Assembly: GCF_000422925.1 (NCBI RefSeq)
Contig: NZ_AUGZ01000013.1
Location: 78,623 to 142,622 of the forward strand
DNA length: 64,000 nucleotides
Direction: 5' to 3'
DNA from: Paludibacterium yongneupense DSM 18731
GTDB lineage: Bacteria; Pseudomonadota; Gammaproteobacteria; Burkholderiales; Chromobacteriaceae
Both the position numbers and the translations under genes were made by a program. The stretch's first letter is position 1. Each line of letters begins with the position of its first letter. Positions 37,072 through 45,982 of the stretch are shown in pieces. The notes beneath the pieces were generated by a model, which did no database searches, had not been told where the DNA came from, and saw only the letters and a list, made by a program, of their open reading frames with translations.

Positions 37072-38451
37072 TCAGACCATCCCGCGCCGGACGATTTCGC
37101 GTTCGAACTCTTCAACGCAGCGCTGCGCCACTCCCAGCATCTGGTCGATTTCCTTGCGCGTCACCACCAGGGGCGGCGACGCCACCATATGGTCGCCGCA
37201 GGCGCGCATGATCAGATTGTTCCCGAAGAAGATATCGCGACAGAGCGTCCCGGCATCGCCAAAATCGGGGAACAACTCGCGCGTGTCGCGGTTCCGGACC
37301 AGGGTAAAGCCCTGGATCAGCCCCACGCCGCGGACATCGTCGACATGGTCGAAACCCTCGAAGGTCTCGCGCCAGCGCTCCTGCATATAGGGACCGACGT
37401 CGTTCTTCACGCGATCGACAATGCCGTCGTCGCGCAAGGCGCGCACCGTCGCGCGCGCCACGGCCGCCGCCACCGGGTGGCCGGAATAGGTGAAACCGTG
37501 ATTGAAATCGCCGCCCCGGGCGAGCCCCTCGGCCACGCGATCGCCGACGAAAACCGCGCCTATGGGTTGATAGCCCGACGACAGGCCCTTGGCGGTGGTA
37601 AACAGGTCGGGATGAAAGCCGAAATGCTGATGTCCGAACCATTCCCCGGTGCGCCCGAAGCCGCAAATCACCTCGTCCGCCACCAGCAGCACATCGTACT
37701 TGCGGCAAATGCGCTCGATTTCGGGCCAGTAACTCGCGGGCGGAATGATGACGCCGCCCGCCCCCTGAATCGGCTCGCCGACAAAAGCCGCCACCTTGTC
37801 CGCCCCGATTTCGAGGATTTTCTGCTCCAGCCAGCCGGCCGCATGCAAGCCGAAGGCCTCGCGGCTCGAATCGCCGCCGAGCCCGTACCACCACGGCTGT
37901 TCGATATGCGCGATACCGGGAATCGGCAAATCGCCTTGCTCATGCATATACCCCATGCCACCCAGGCTCGCGCCGCCTATGGTGGAGCCGTGATAGCCGT
38001 TCCAGCGCCCGATCAGGGTCTTTTTCTGCGGCTGGCCCTGCACGTCCCAATAGCGGCGCACCATGCGGATCATCGTATCCACCGCTTCGGAGCCCGAGTT
38101 GGTATAGAACATGCGCGAGAATCCCGGAGGCGCGATCTCGGACAGCAGTGCCGACAACTCGGTCACCGCCGGGTGCGTGGTCTTGAAGAAGGTGTTGTAG
38201 TAGGCCAGCGTCTCCATCTGCTGCTGCGCCACCAGCGCCAGATCCTTGCGTCCATAGCCGAGGTTCACGCACCACAGGCCGGCCATCGCGTCGGTGATCT
38301 TGTTGCCGTCCGAATCCCACAGATAAATCCCTTCGCCATGCGTGATGACACGTGCACCGTGGCGATTGAGCGAATCGGTGTCGGTAAACGGATGCAGATG
38401 ATGCGCGGCATCCATATCGCGCCATTGTTGCGTGCTGCGCTCTTGAGCCAT
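37072..38451 (-). CDS. spuC: Putrescine/polyamine-pyruvate aminotransferase (SpuC type)
   Basis: Class III PLP aminotransferase of 459 residues. PLP-binding Lys K288 in DLFTTAKGLSSGYQPIGAV; AYYNTFFKTTHPAVTELSALLSEIAPPGFSRMFYTNSGSEAVDTMIRMVRRYW and DEVICGFGRTGEWFG are characteristic of SpuC-type polyamine transaminases. They use pyruvate, yielding alanine and an aminoaldehyde. Here the substrate may be putrescine or gamma-glutamylputrescine made by the adjacent puuA. It is the last gene of the ald-puuD-puuA-spuC operon. A run of ten C residues and a GC-rich imperfect stem follow the stop. Confidence 0.92.
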   Translation of the reverse strand: MAQERSTQQWRDMDAAHHLHPFTDTDSLNRHGARVITHGEGIYLWDSDGNKITDAMAGLWCVNLGYGRKDLALVAQQQMETLAYYNTFFKTTHPAVTELSALLSEIAPPGFSRMFYTNSGSEAVDTMIRMVRRYWDVQGQPQKKTLIGRWNGYHGSTIGGASLGGMGYMHEQGDLPIPGIAHIEQPWWYGLGGDSSREAFGLHAAGWLEQKILEIGADKVAAFVGEPIQGAGGVIIPPASYWPEIERICRKYDVLLVADEVICGFGRTGEWFGHQHFGFHPDLFTTAKGLSSGYQPIGAVFVGDRVAEGLARGGDFNHGFTYSGHPVAAAVARATVRALRDDGIVDRVKNDVGPYMQERWRETFEGFDHVDDVRGVGLIQGFTLVRNRDTRELFPDFGDAGTLCRDIFFGNNLIMRACGDHMVASPPLVVTRKEIDQMLGVAQRCVEEFEREIVRRGMV

Positions 38452-38470
38452 AACCCCTCCATTCGTGGCT

Positions 38471-39811
38471 TCAAACGTGCAATAACAGGAATTTCCGTTC
38501 CCACGGGCTGATGACCCGGAAATACTCCGAGAATTCTTTCTCTTTCATCGCCACATAGAGGCGGACAAAGCGCGGCCCCAGCACTTCGGCGATCTCGGGA
38601 CATTCGCGCAAGCGCATCAGCGCCTCTTCGGATCCGGTCGGAAACTGGAACTCGAGCTCGTACGCATCGGTCTGGCACGGCTCGCTCGGGCGGATCTTGT
38701 TGATCATGCCCAGATAACCGCAGGCCAGCGTCGCCGCCATCGCGATATAAGGATTCGCATCGACGCCCGGCACCCGGTTTTCCACGCGCCGCGCCTGCGC
38801 GCTGGAGTGCGGCACGCGGAAGGCAACCGTGCGATTGTCATAGCCCCACTGCACATTGGTCGGCGCCGCGGTATAGCGCGACAAGCGGCGGAAGGAGTTC
38901 ACATAGGGCGCGAACATCGGCATCGCAAACGGCAGATAGCGCTGCAGACCGCCGATATAGTGGAAGAAGTGATCGGAAGGGCTTCCGTCCTCGTTGCTGA
39001 AAATATTGCGGCCACTGCTGCGTTCGACCACGCTCTGATGCATGTGCATGGCGCTGCCGGGTTCATTTTCCATCGGCTTGGCCATGAATGTGGCATACAT
39101 ATTGTGACGGAAAGCCGCTTCGCGAACGGTACGCTTGAACAGAAAAACCTGGTCGGCCAGGTCAAGCGCATTGCCATGCAGGAAATTGATTTCCATCTGT
39201 GCGGTGCCGATTTCATGAATCAGCGTGTCCACTTCGAGGTTCTGCGCATGGCAATAATCGTAGATATCCTCGAACAAGGGGTCGAATTCGTTGACGGCAT
39301 CGATAGAATACGAACGACGCCCGAACTCGGCGCGGCCGGTGCGCCCGATAGGCGCGGCAAGCGGAATATCGGGATCGGGATTGGGCGACAGCAGATAGAA
39401 CTCCATCTCCGGCGCGAGCACCGGATCCCATCCATGCTGATCGTACAGCGACAGCACCCGCTTGAGCACATTGCGCGGCGCGACATCCACCGGCGTTCCG
39501 TCGGAACGATAGCAGTCGTAAATCAATTGCGCGGTGGGATCCGATGCCCACGGCACGAAGCGCAGCGTGGTCGGGTCGGGCTGCAGCACCATATCGGGGT
39601 CGGTGAGGTCCAGATGGCTGTCGTCGGGATAATCGCCGGTCACGGTCTGGATCAGCACCGCTTCCGGCAAACGCATCTCGGGATCGCTGACGAATTTTTC
39701 CTTCGGGACGATCTTGCCGCGCGCGACGCCAGTCATGTCGGGAACGATGCATTCCACTTCGGTGATCCGGTGTTCGCGCAGCCATTCGATCATTTCGTTG
39801 TTCATACGCAC
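38471..39811 (-). CDS. puuA: Gamma-glutamylputrescine synthetase PuuA (glutamine synthetase family)
   Basis: ATP-dependent ligase joining glutamate to putrescine, first step of the Puu pathway. 446 residues. Glutamine-synthetase fold with the DMTGVARGKIVPKEKF start, metal-binding EMEFYLL and GTAQMEINF, the MHMHQS region (NEPGSAMHMHQSV) and the ATP/Glu site NRVPGVDANPYIAMAA. The adenylylation tyrosine region of housekeeping GlnA is absent, as usual for PuuA. ATG at 39811; an alternative is the ATG at 39805. 18 bp separate it from puuD. Confidence 0.93.
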   Translation of the reverse strand: MRMNNEMIEWLREHRITEVECIVPDMTGVARGKIVPKEKFVSDPEMRLPEAVLIQTVTGDYPDDSHLDLTDPDMVLQPDPTTLRFVPWASDPTAQLIYDCYRSDGTPVDVAPRNVLKRVLSLYDQHGWDPVLAPEMEFYLLSPNPDPDIPLAAPIGRTGRAEFGRRSYSIDAVNEFDPLFEDIYDYCHAQNLEVDTLIHEIGTAQMEINFLHGNALDLADQVFLFKRTVREAAFRHNMYATFMAKPMENEPGSAMHMHQSVVERSSGRNIFSNEDGSPSDHFFHYIGGLQRYLPFAMPMFAPYVNSFRRLSRYTAAPTNVQWGYDNRTVAFRVPHSSAQARRVENRVPGVDANPYIAMAATLACGYLGMINKIRPSEPCQTDAYELEFQFPTGSEEALMRLRECPEIAEVLGPRFVRLYVAMKEKEFSEYFRVISPWERKFLLLHV

Positions 39812-39829
39812 TATCCTTTGTCTGTCACC

Positions 39830-40606
39830 TCATTCACCGACAAACCGGGCCGATGCCGCGCGTCTCGCCTGCCGTTCGCGACAGGCGTCGCCGAAAGCAC
39901 GCAAGATGGCCATCGACACCGGATTGTCGGCGTAATGCCATTCCGGATGCCATTGCACTGCGAATGCGAACGCGGGCGAGTCCGTGACGCTGAACGCTTC
40001 CACCAGGCCGTCTTCCGCCGTCGCCTCGGCCTTCAGCCCGTCGGCGAGGCGCTTGATGCCCTGGTGGTGCAGCGAATTCACGATGGCCGATCCACAGCCC
40101 GTCCACCGCTGCAGCGCGCCCTCCGGGCAGAAGCGTACCGTGTGGCTGGGGCCGTACAGCGTTTCCAGCTCGGTGGATGCCGGCTCGCGGTGGTCGTTCA
40201 TGCCCGGCGCTTCGTGCACGTGCTGATACAACTCGCCGCCCAGCGCAACGTTGATCTCCTGCAAGCCGCGGCAGATGCCCAGCAAAGGAATGCCGGCGGC
40301 CAGTACGTGCCGCACCAGCGGCAGCGTGGTGCGGTCGCGTTCCGGGTCGTGCAGCGTGCCGGGGCGCGACGGATCGCCGCCGTAATGCCGAGGTTCGACA
40401 TTCGACAGCGAGCCCGTCAACAGGATTCCGTCGAACATATCGAGCAGTTCGGGTGCCAGCGACGCATCGCCGAGGGCGGGAATCAGCAGCACCGAGCCAC
40501 CGGCCCCGCCACGGGCGGCATCGATATATTTATCACCCGCCGCATGATAGGGATGAGCCCCGATCAACTTGATGTCACAAGGAATACCGATGACCACTTG
40601 CTCCAT
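39830..40606 (-). CDS. puuD: Gamma-glutamyl-GABA hydrolase PuuD
   Basis: Class I glutamine-amidotransferase-like hydrolase (peptidase C26), 258 residues, releasing glutamate and GABA from gamma-glutamyl-GABA. Nucleophile C112 in LLGICRGLQEINVALGG, the oxyanion region ILLTGSLSNVEPRHYGG, and the catalytic His/Glu in QWHPEWHY. It follows ald by 12 bp and precedes puuA, completing the hydrolytic end of the pathway. Confidence 0.94.
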   Translation of the reverse strand: MEQVVIGIPCDIKLIGAHPYHAAGDKYIDAARGGAGGSVLLIPALGDASLAPELLDMFDGILLTGSLSNVEPRHYGGDPSRPGTLHDPERDRTTLPLVRHVLAAGIPLLGICRGLQEINVALGGELYQHVHEAPGMNDHREPASTELETLYGPSHTVRFCPEGALQRWTGCGSAIVNSLHHQGIKRLADGLKAEATAEDGLVEAFSVTDSPAFAFAVQWHPEWHYADNPVSMAILRAFGDACRERQARRAASARFVGE

Positions 40607-40618
40607 GAAAACCTCGTC

Positions 40619-41743
40619 TCAAGATGAAGATTTGATCGTATCCAGCACATCGACCACCGGATACCCGAGCTCGCGCGCCACGGCGGCATACGTCACATTG
40701 CCGCGACAGATATTCAGGCCATGCCGAAGATGGATATTCTCCAGCAGCGCGACGCTCCAGCCCTTGTCGGCCAGCTCCAGCGTGTATGGCAGGGTCGCGT
40801 TGTTCAATGCCAGCGTCGAGGTGCGCGCCACTCCACCGGGCATATTGGCGACACAGTAGTGCACGACGCCGTCGACGACATAGGTCGGATCCTGATGCGT
40901 CGTCGCATGGCTGGTCTCGAAACACCCGCCCTGATCGATCGCGACATCGACCAGCACCGCGCCGGCCTTCATATGCTTGAGCATCGCGCGTGTCACCAGC
41001 TTCGGCGCCGCCGCTCCCGGCACCAGCACGGCGCCGACCACCAGATCCGCATCGCGTATGATCTCGTCGATATTGGCGGCATTGGACACCAGCGTTTTGA
41101 TCTGGCCGCGAAACACAAGATCGATTTCCTTCAGCCGCGGCAGCGACTTGTCGAGAAGGGTGACATCGGCCCCCATGCCAAGCGCCACGCGCGCGGCGTT
41201 CAACCCGACGACCCCGCCACCGATCACGACCACCCTGCCCGGCGGCACGCCCGGCACGCCGCCGAGCAGAACGCCGCGCCCGCCCTGCGCTTTTTCGAGC
41301 GCGTGCGCACCGGCCTGAATCGCCATCCGTCCGGCCACTTCCGACATCGGCGCCAGCAGGGGCAAGCCGCCGCGCTCGTCCGTCACCGTTTCGTAGGCAA
41401 TCGCGACAGCATCGGATTGAAGCAACAGAGCCGTCTGCTCGGGATCGGGCGCCAGGTGCAGATAGGTGAACAACACTTGTCCGGGTCTAAGCAAACGGCA
41501 TTCCACCGGCTGCGGTTCCTTGACTTTGACAATCATGTCGGTGTGAGCGAAGACCTCTTCGGCAGAGGAGGCGAGAACGGCGCCCGCTTGCAGATAGTGT
41601 TCGTCGGCAAAGCCGATAGCGAGACCGGCCTGGCTTTGCACCATGACCTTGTGCCCATGGGCGATCAACTCGCGCACGGCGGCCGGGGTCAACCCGACGC
41701 GATATTCGTGATTTTTAATCTCCTTCGGTACCCCTATCAGCAT
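40619..41743 (-). CDS. ald: Alanine dehydrogenase
   Basis: NAD-dependent L-alanine dehydrogenase (alanine to pyruvate plus ammonia), 374 residues. N-terminal [26 protein letters not shown], the substrate-site His region [10 protein letters not shown], Rossmann loop [24 protein letters not shown], and [21 protein letters not shown] are all present. The ATG at 41743 follows GAGGAGACAACT. First gene of the putrescine operon. In this setting it can recycle the alanine produced by the SpuC transaminase back to pyruvate, or supply alanine-derived nitrogen. Confidence 0.95.
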   Translation of the reverse strand: MLIGVPKEIKNHEYRVGLTPAAVRELIAHGHKVMVQSQAGLAIGFADEHYLQAGAVLASSAEEVFAHTDMIVKVKEPQPVECRLLRPGQVLFTYLHLAPDPEQTALLLQSDAVAIAYETVTDERGGLPLLAPMSEVAGRMAIQAGAHALEKAQGGRGVLLGGVPGVPPGRVVVIGGGVVGLNAARVALGMGADVTLLDKSLPRLKEIDLVFRGQIKTLVSNAANIDEIIRDADLVVGAVLVPGAAAPKLVTRAMLKHMKAGAVLVDVAIDQGGCFETSHATTHQDPTYVVDGVVHYCVANMPGGVARTSTLALNNATLPYTLELADKGWSVALLENIHLRHGLNICRGNVTYAAVARELGYPVVDVLDTIKSSS

Positions 41744-41833
41744 AGTTGTCTCCTCGAATTATGATTCAGGCTCTCCGCCAGCGGCTTGTTTAAAAAAATT
41801 CACAATCCGCTTGCCACCTCATTTTGATATTGA

Positions 41834-41862
41834 CTATAAAATGCCGATGTTGCAAAGGTAAA
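41834..41862 (-). promoter_or_regulatory. Putative sigma-70 promoter of the ald-puuD-puuA-spuC operon
   Basis: On the minus strand: -35 TTTACC (41862-41857), 17-bp spacer, -10 TTATAG (41839-41834), about 90 bp before the ald ATG. The -35 lies between the arms of the inverted repeat described next, which suits repression. Confidence 0.55.
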
Positions 41863-41875
41863 TCGTTTTTGCAAC
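41849..41875. promoter_or_regulatory. Inverted repeat GTTGCAAA-N11-TTTGCAAC, likely PuuR-type operator
   Basis: Perfect 8-bp arms (41849-41856 and 41868-41875) centred in the 163-bp divergent region between ald and puuR, 32 bp before puuR. It covers the predicted -35 of the leftward operon. By position it is the best candidate site for the adjacent PuuR-like repressor. Confidence 0.6.
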
Positions 41876-41906
41876 GCAGCACGCCGCTTACCGTTCGACT
41901 TACACG

Positions 41907-42506
41907 ATGACACAGATGACGTCTAAAATTATTAACAAGCCGGGCCCCGAATCGCCGTCCGTCGATGTCGGTGCACGCCTGCGCGCCGTACGCAACCGCT
42001 TCGGCCTGTCGCAGCGCGAACTGGCCAAGCGCGCCGGAGTCACCAATGGCACGATCTCGCTGATCGAGCAGAACCGGGTCAGTCCGTCCATCAGTTCCCT
42101 GAAGAAGGTTCTGGAAGGGCTGCCGATGACACTGGCCGAGTTTTTCACCTTCGACATCGAACCGATGCCGCCGCGGGCGTTCTATCACGCCGCCGAGCTC
42201 CCCGACCTGGGCCGCGACGGGGTACAGCTCTTGCTTGTAGGGACCGCACACGAACGACGCGATATCGCCATCCTGCGCGAAACCTATCAACCCGGAGCCG
42301 ATACCGGGCCCGACATGCTGATACACGACGGCCAGGAAGGGGGCGTGGTGATCGCGGGCGAGATCGAGATCACCGTCAACAATGAAAGCCGCCTGCTTGG
42401 TCCAGGCGATGCCTACTATTTCGATAGCAAATTGCCGCACCGTTTCCGCAACACGGGAACGGTGCCTTGCGAGATGGTGAGCGCCAGTTCGCCGCCTACG
42501 TTCTGA
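41907..42506 (+). CDS. puuR: PuuR-like transcriptional regulator (XRE HTH plus cupin)
   Basis: Product of 199 residues. Helix-turn-helix of the XRE type at about 20-75 (GARLRAVRNRFGLSQRELAKRAGVTNGTISLIEQNRVSPSISSLKKVLEGL) and a cupin domain at about 105-195 (YQPGADTGPDMLIHDGQEGGVVIAGEIEITVNNESRLLGPGDAYYFDSKLPHRFRNTG). This is the E. coli PuuR / pseudomonad PauR architecture, a repressor released by putrescine. ATG at 41907 or 41916, neither with a strong ribosome site. It heads the rightward arm, 31 bp before puuC. Confidence 0.92.
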   Translation: MTQMTSKIINKPGPESPSVDVGARLRAVRNRFGLSQRELAKRAGVTNGTISLIEQNRVSPSISSLKKVLEGLPMTLAEFFTFDIEPMPPRAFYHAAELPDLGRDGVQLLLVGTAHERRDIAILRETYQPGADTGPDMLIHDGQEGGVVIAGEIEITVNNESRLLGPGDAYYFDSKLPHRFRNTGTVPCEMVSASSPPTF

Positions 42507-42537
42507 AATCCGAAATCTGACCCAGGAGAATGCCGTT

Positions 42538-44028
42538 ATGGATAGATCCCATGCCGAGTGGATTGCCCAGGCCGCCGAGCTGAAGATCGAAAGCCGCGCG
42601 TTTATCGACGGCGCCTACGTCGATGCCGCCGATGGCCGCTGTTTCGACTGCATCGACCCGGCGCGCGGCGTCAAGCTCGCGCGCGTCAGCTGGAGCGCGC
42701 CCTCCGATGTCGACGCCGCAGTTGCCGCGGCGCGGCGCGCGTTCGACGCCGGCGTGTGGTCGGGGCTGTCCCCCCGCGCGCGCGGCGGCATTCTCAAACG
42801 TTTCGCCGCGCTGATCCGCGACAACGCCGACGAACTGGCCCTGCTGGAAACGCTGGATATGGGCAAGCCGATCGCCGATTCGCTGAGCGTCGACATCCCC
42901 GGTGCCGCCTACTGCGTCGAATGGTTCGCCGAAGCGATAGACAAGACCGGCGGCGAACTGGCCCCGGTCGACCCCAAACTGGTCGGACTGGTCAGCCGCG
43001 AACCGATAGGCGTGGTCGCCGCCGTGGTCCCGTGGAATTTTCCGCTGCTGATGGCGAGCTGGAAATTCGGCCCGGCACTGGCCGCCGGCAACGCCGTCAT
43101 TGTCAAACCGTCCGAGAAATCGCCGTTGACCGCCATCCGCGTGGCCGGCCTCGCGCACGAAGCCGGTATTCCTGCCGGCATATTCCAGGTCCTTCCCGGC
43201 GCCGGCGACGTCGGGCAGCAACTGGCCCTGCACCCCGACGTCGACTGCCTGGCCTTCACCGGCTCGACCGCGGTCGGCAAACGCATCGCCGCCTGCGCCG
43301 CCGAGTCCAACCTCAAACGGGTATGGCTGGAGCTCGGCGGCAAGTCGCCCAATATCGTCCTGGCCGACTGCCCCGATATCGAGGCGGCGGCGCGCGGCGC
43401 GGCGGCGGCGATCTTCTTCAATATGGGAGAAATGTGCACCGCCGGTTCGCGCGTGCTGGTGCAAGAATCCATCCGCGCGCCCTTCATCGCCGCCCTGCTC
43501 GCCGCGGCCCGGCACTGGCTGCCCGGAGACCCGCTCGATCCGGACAGCACGATGGGGGCCATCGTCGACACACTGCAATTCGACAAGGTTCTCGCCCATA
43601 TCGATCAGGGCCGCCGCAGCGGCGCCAAATTGCTGTGCGGCGGCCAGCCGGTGCGCAGGGAAAGCGGCGGACTGTTCATCGAGCCGACGATTTTCGACTG
43701 CCCCACCCCCGATCTGGCGCTATGTCGCGAGGAAATCTTCGGCCCGGTGCTGTCGCTGATCACCTTCAGCGACGTGGAACAGGCGATCGCGATTGCCAAC
43801 GACAGCGACTATGGCCTGGCGGCGGCCGTCTGGACGGCCGACCTGTCCACCGCGCACCGCGTCTCGCGGCGCCTGCGCGCCGGAACGGTCTGGGTCAATT
43901 GCTACGACGAAGGCGGCGACATGAACCTGCCCTTCGGCGGCTTCAAGCAATCCGGCAATGGCCGCGACAAGTCGCTGCACGCGCTGGACAAGTACACCGA
44001 GCTGAAAACCACGCTGATCAAGCTGTAA
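42538..44028 (+). CDS. puuC: Gamma-glutamyl-gamma-aminobutyraldehyde dehydrogenase PuuC
   Basis: NAD(P)-dependent aldehyde dehydrogenase of 496 residues oxidising the aldehyde made by SpuC/PuuB-type reactions to gamma-glutamyl-GABA. Catalytic C300 (FFNMGEMCTAGSR) and the general-base Glu in LELGGKSPN; NAD-binding GSTAVGKRI; PWNFPLLMASWK. The ATG at 42538 has AGGAGA 9-14 bp upstream. The 3' end overlaps the convergent DMT transporter gene by 11 bp. Context with puuR, puuA, puuD and spuC fixes the assignment within the ALDH family. Confidence 0.92.
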   Translation: MDRSHAEWIAQAAELKIESRAFIDGAYVDAADGRCFDCIDPARGVKLARVSWSAPSDVDAAVAAARRAFDAGVWSGLSPRARGGILKRFAALIRDNADELALLETLDMGKPIADSLSVDIPGAAYCVEWFAEAIDKTGGELAPVDPKLVGLVSREPIGVVAAVVPWNFPLLMASWKFGPALAAGNAVIVKPSEKSPLTAIRVAGLAHEAGIPAGIFQVLPGAGDVGQQLALHPDVDCLAFTGSTAVGKRIAACAAESNLKRVWLELGGKSPNIVLADCPDIEAAARGAAAAIFFNMGEMCTAGSRVLVQESIRAPFIAALLAAARHWLPGDPLDPDSTMGAIVDTLQFDKVLAHIDQGRRSGAKLLCGGQPVRRESGGLFIEPTIFDCPTPDLALCREEIFGPVLSLITFSDVEQAIAIANDSDYGLAAAVWTADLSTAHRVSRRLRAGTVWVNCYDEGGDMNLPFGGFKQSGNGRDKSLHALDKYTELKTTLIKL

Positions 44029-44944
44029 GCTGCTGCACGACCGGGGGTGTCCCGCGCCGGCGGCGCAGGCGCCCCATGTCGGCACTCCCCAGTGCGAGTC
44101 CGCACGACACCACGACCAGCGCAAGCAGCCCGACCGGGCCGACATGTTCGCCCAGGCAAAGCACCGACAAGAGGGTGCCGAACACCGGCACCAGATTGAT
44201 GAATTGTCCGGCACGCAGGGCGCCGAGCCGACGAATCGCCAGGTTGTACAACAGCATGGCGAACAGAGACGGGCCGAGCGCCAGATACGCGACGCCGTAA
44301 GCGAGCCCGGCACCGGGCGCCGGCCACGACGCGTGCTCGGCAGCGGCAAACGGCAGCAGCGGCAGGCAGCCGACTCCGGTCAATATCCACAACAGGGTCA
44401 GCTTGTCCAGCCCCGGCGGCAAGCCCTGCTGCACCAGGGTGTAAATCGCCCAGCAGAACAGGCCGGCCGCGACCCAGGCATCCCCGCCGCCCGCGCCGCC
44501 GAGCCCGCCGCCTTGAGCCACCAGCAGCCCCATGCCAAGCAGCGACACCAGCATGCCGAGCGCCGCGCCGGCATGCGCGCGTCCCCGCCCGCTCAATACG
44601 GACAACAGAAAGACGAAAGCCGGCATGGCCGCATTCAACACCACCGCGTTGGCGGCGCGCGTGTGGCCGAGGCCGATATAGACCAGGGTATTGGACAGGC
44701 TGATGCCACTGAGCGCGAGCACCAGCACGGTGCCGCGCACGCGCCAGATCGGGGCGAAATGGCGGCGCAAGCCGGGCACGACGAAAGGGGTCAAACAGAG
44801 AAAGGCGAGGCTCCAGCGCAGCAGAGCCAGAGAACAGGGCGGAATATCGGTGCGCAGCGACTTGCCGACAACAAAGTTGCCGGCCCACAACAGAGCCGCG
44901 CCGATTCCCGCCAACCACGGCAGGCAGGCAGAATCATATTTCAT
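44018..44944 (-). CDS. EamA/DMT-family transporter
   Basis: Inner-membrane exporter of 308 residues with ten predicted helices in two EamA repeats (WLAGIGAALLWAGNFVVGKSL...; DAWVAAGLFCWAIYTLVQQGL...). Members export amino acids or other metabolites; the substrate is unknown. The ATG at 44944 begins the first EamA repeat directly; in-frame starts at 44971 or further up add a non-conserved leader. A site GGAAAAG lies before it. Convergent with puuC, so not part of that operon although adjacent to it. Confidence 0.87.
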   Translation of the reverse strand: MKYDSACLPWLAGIGAALLWAGNFVVGKSLRTDIPPCSLALLRWSLAFLCLTPFVVPGLRRHFAPIWRVRGTVLVLALSGISLSNTLVYIGLGHTRAANAVVLNAAMPAFVFLLSVLSGRGRAHAGAALGMLVSLLGMGLLVAQGGGLGGAGGGDAWVAAGLFCWAIYTLVQQGLPPGLDKLTLLWILTGVGCLPLLPFAAAEHASWPAPGAGLAYGVAYLALGPSLFAMLLYNLAIRRLGALRAGQFINLVPVFGTLLSVLCLGEHVGPVGLLALVVVSCGLALGSADMGRLRRRRGTPPVVQQLTA

Positions 44945-45062
44945 AAGACTTTTCCGGTCGAAAAGGCACATCGGTCCCAAGCGCTTGTGGCGGTGGGGGC
45001 TTAAGGTGGGCGGTTCGCGCCCGGCCTCCTCAGTGCAAGAACCGTACCGGGAACGACAGGAA

Positions 45063-45842
45063 TCAGGACAGGGCAAGTTTGAGCAGCATGCCGACGGCGA
45101 CCGCGGCCACGACGCAGGCAAAGCCGGTCTGGATCTGGCGCGCATCCAGACGATGGATCAGCACGCGCCCGCCGGCCATGCCGGCGACCGCCGCCGCAAC
45201 AAAGCCCGTGGCTTCGCGCACAGGGAAATGCGCGCCGCCGAGAACGGCGACCACGACACTGCCGCCGCCGACCAGAGTGATCACCAGCAAGGAGGTGGCG
45301 ACGATCGCGTGCATGCCCAGATCGGTCAGCCGGCGCAAGGCAGGAACAATGACGAAACCGCCACCCACGCCAAGCAGGCCGGTCAGAATGCCGCTAGCGG
45401 CCCCGATGGCCGCAATGGAAAGCGCCGTGGTCGCATTCCAGCGCAAACGGCCCGTCGCGGGATCGTGCCGGCAGGGGGGAGCCTGCTCGCGCCCGTTCCG
45501 GGCCAGGCCGCGGGACGCGACCCACAGCATCACCAGCGCGAACACCGCGCTCAGGGCCGGCACCGGAACATGCCGCGCGAGACGGATGCCGAGCGCGCTG
45601 AATGGCAGCCCGGCCAGCGCCATCAGGGTGGCGGCGCGATAACGCACCTGATGGCGGTAAAAACCCTCGGCCACCCCGACGCTCGCCCCCGCACAGACCG
45701 CGAGCAATGCGACCGGCGCGGCATGTTGCACGCTCCAGCCGAGACCGGCCATCAACGCGGGGGTCGCCAGGATGCCCCCGCCGGCGCCGGTCAGCCCCAG
45801 AATGCCCCCGACGGCGAACCCCAGAATCAAGATAGTCAACAT
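45063..45842 (-). CDS. TauE/SafE-family sulfite/sulfonate exporter
   Basis: Membrane protein of 259 residues with about eight helices. Family hallmarks are duplicated: LGFAVGGILGLTGAGGGILATPALM near the N-terminus and AAIGAASGILTGLLGVGGGFVIVPAL in the second half. TauE/SafE proteins move sulfite, sulfoacetate or related anions. Divergent from the metallo-beta-lactamase gene across a 140-bp AT-rich control region. The neighbours (persulfide dioxygenase-like, DUF2892, CoA-disulfide reductase-rhodanese) point to removal of the sulfite produced by sulfide or persulfide oxidation. Confidence 0.9.
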   Translation of the reverse strand: MLTILILGFAVGGILGLTGAGGGILATPALMAGLGWSVQHAAPVALLAVCAGASVGVAEGFYRHQVRYRAATLMALAGLPFSALGIRLARHVPVPALSAVFALVMLWVASRGLARNGREQAPPCRHDPATGRLRWNATTALSIAAIGAASGILTGLLGVGGGFVIVPALRRLTDLGMHAIVATSLLVITLVGGGSVVVAVLGGAHFPVREATGFVAAAVAGMAGGRVLIHRLDARQIQTGFACVVAAVAVGMLLKLALS

Positions 45843-45910
45843 GCCTCGCCTCCATTTTGCCGGGCGCCGGATGCGCGCGACCTTCGAGGCGGCTGCCTTG
45901 CACGCTTCGG

Positions 45911-45929
45911 TGTAAACATTATATTTACA
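45911..45929. promoter_or_regulatory. Inverted repeat TGTAAA-N7-TTTACA in the sulfur-island divergent promoter
   Basis: Perfect 6-bp arms (45911-45916, 45924-45929) lie in a strongly AT-rich block between the TauE start (45842) and the metallo-beta-lactamase start (45983). The adjoining sequence AATATGTATAT (45933-45943) resembles the palindrome upstream of the CoA-disulfide reductase gene. It is a candidate for an ArsR-type (BigR-like) repressor site; no such regulator is in the window. Confidence 0.45.
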
Positions 45930-45982
45930 AACAATATGTATATCAATATAGTGAATGAAATACCCTGCCGGAGCACAGCACG

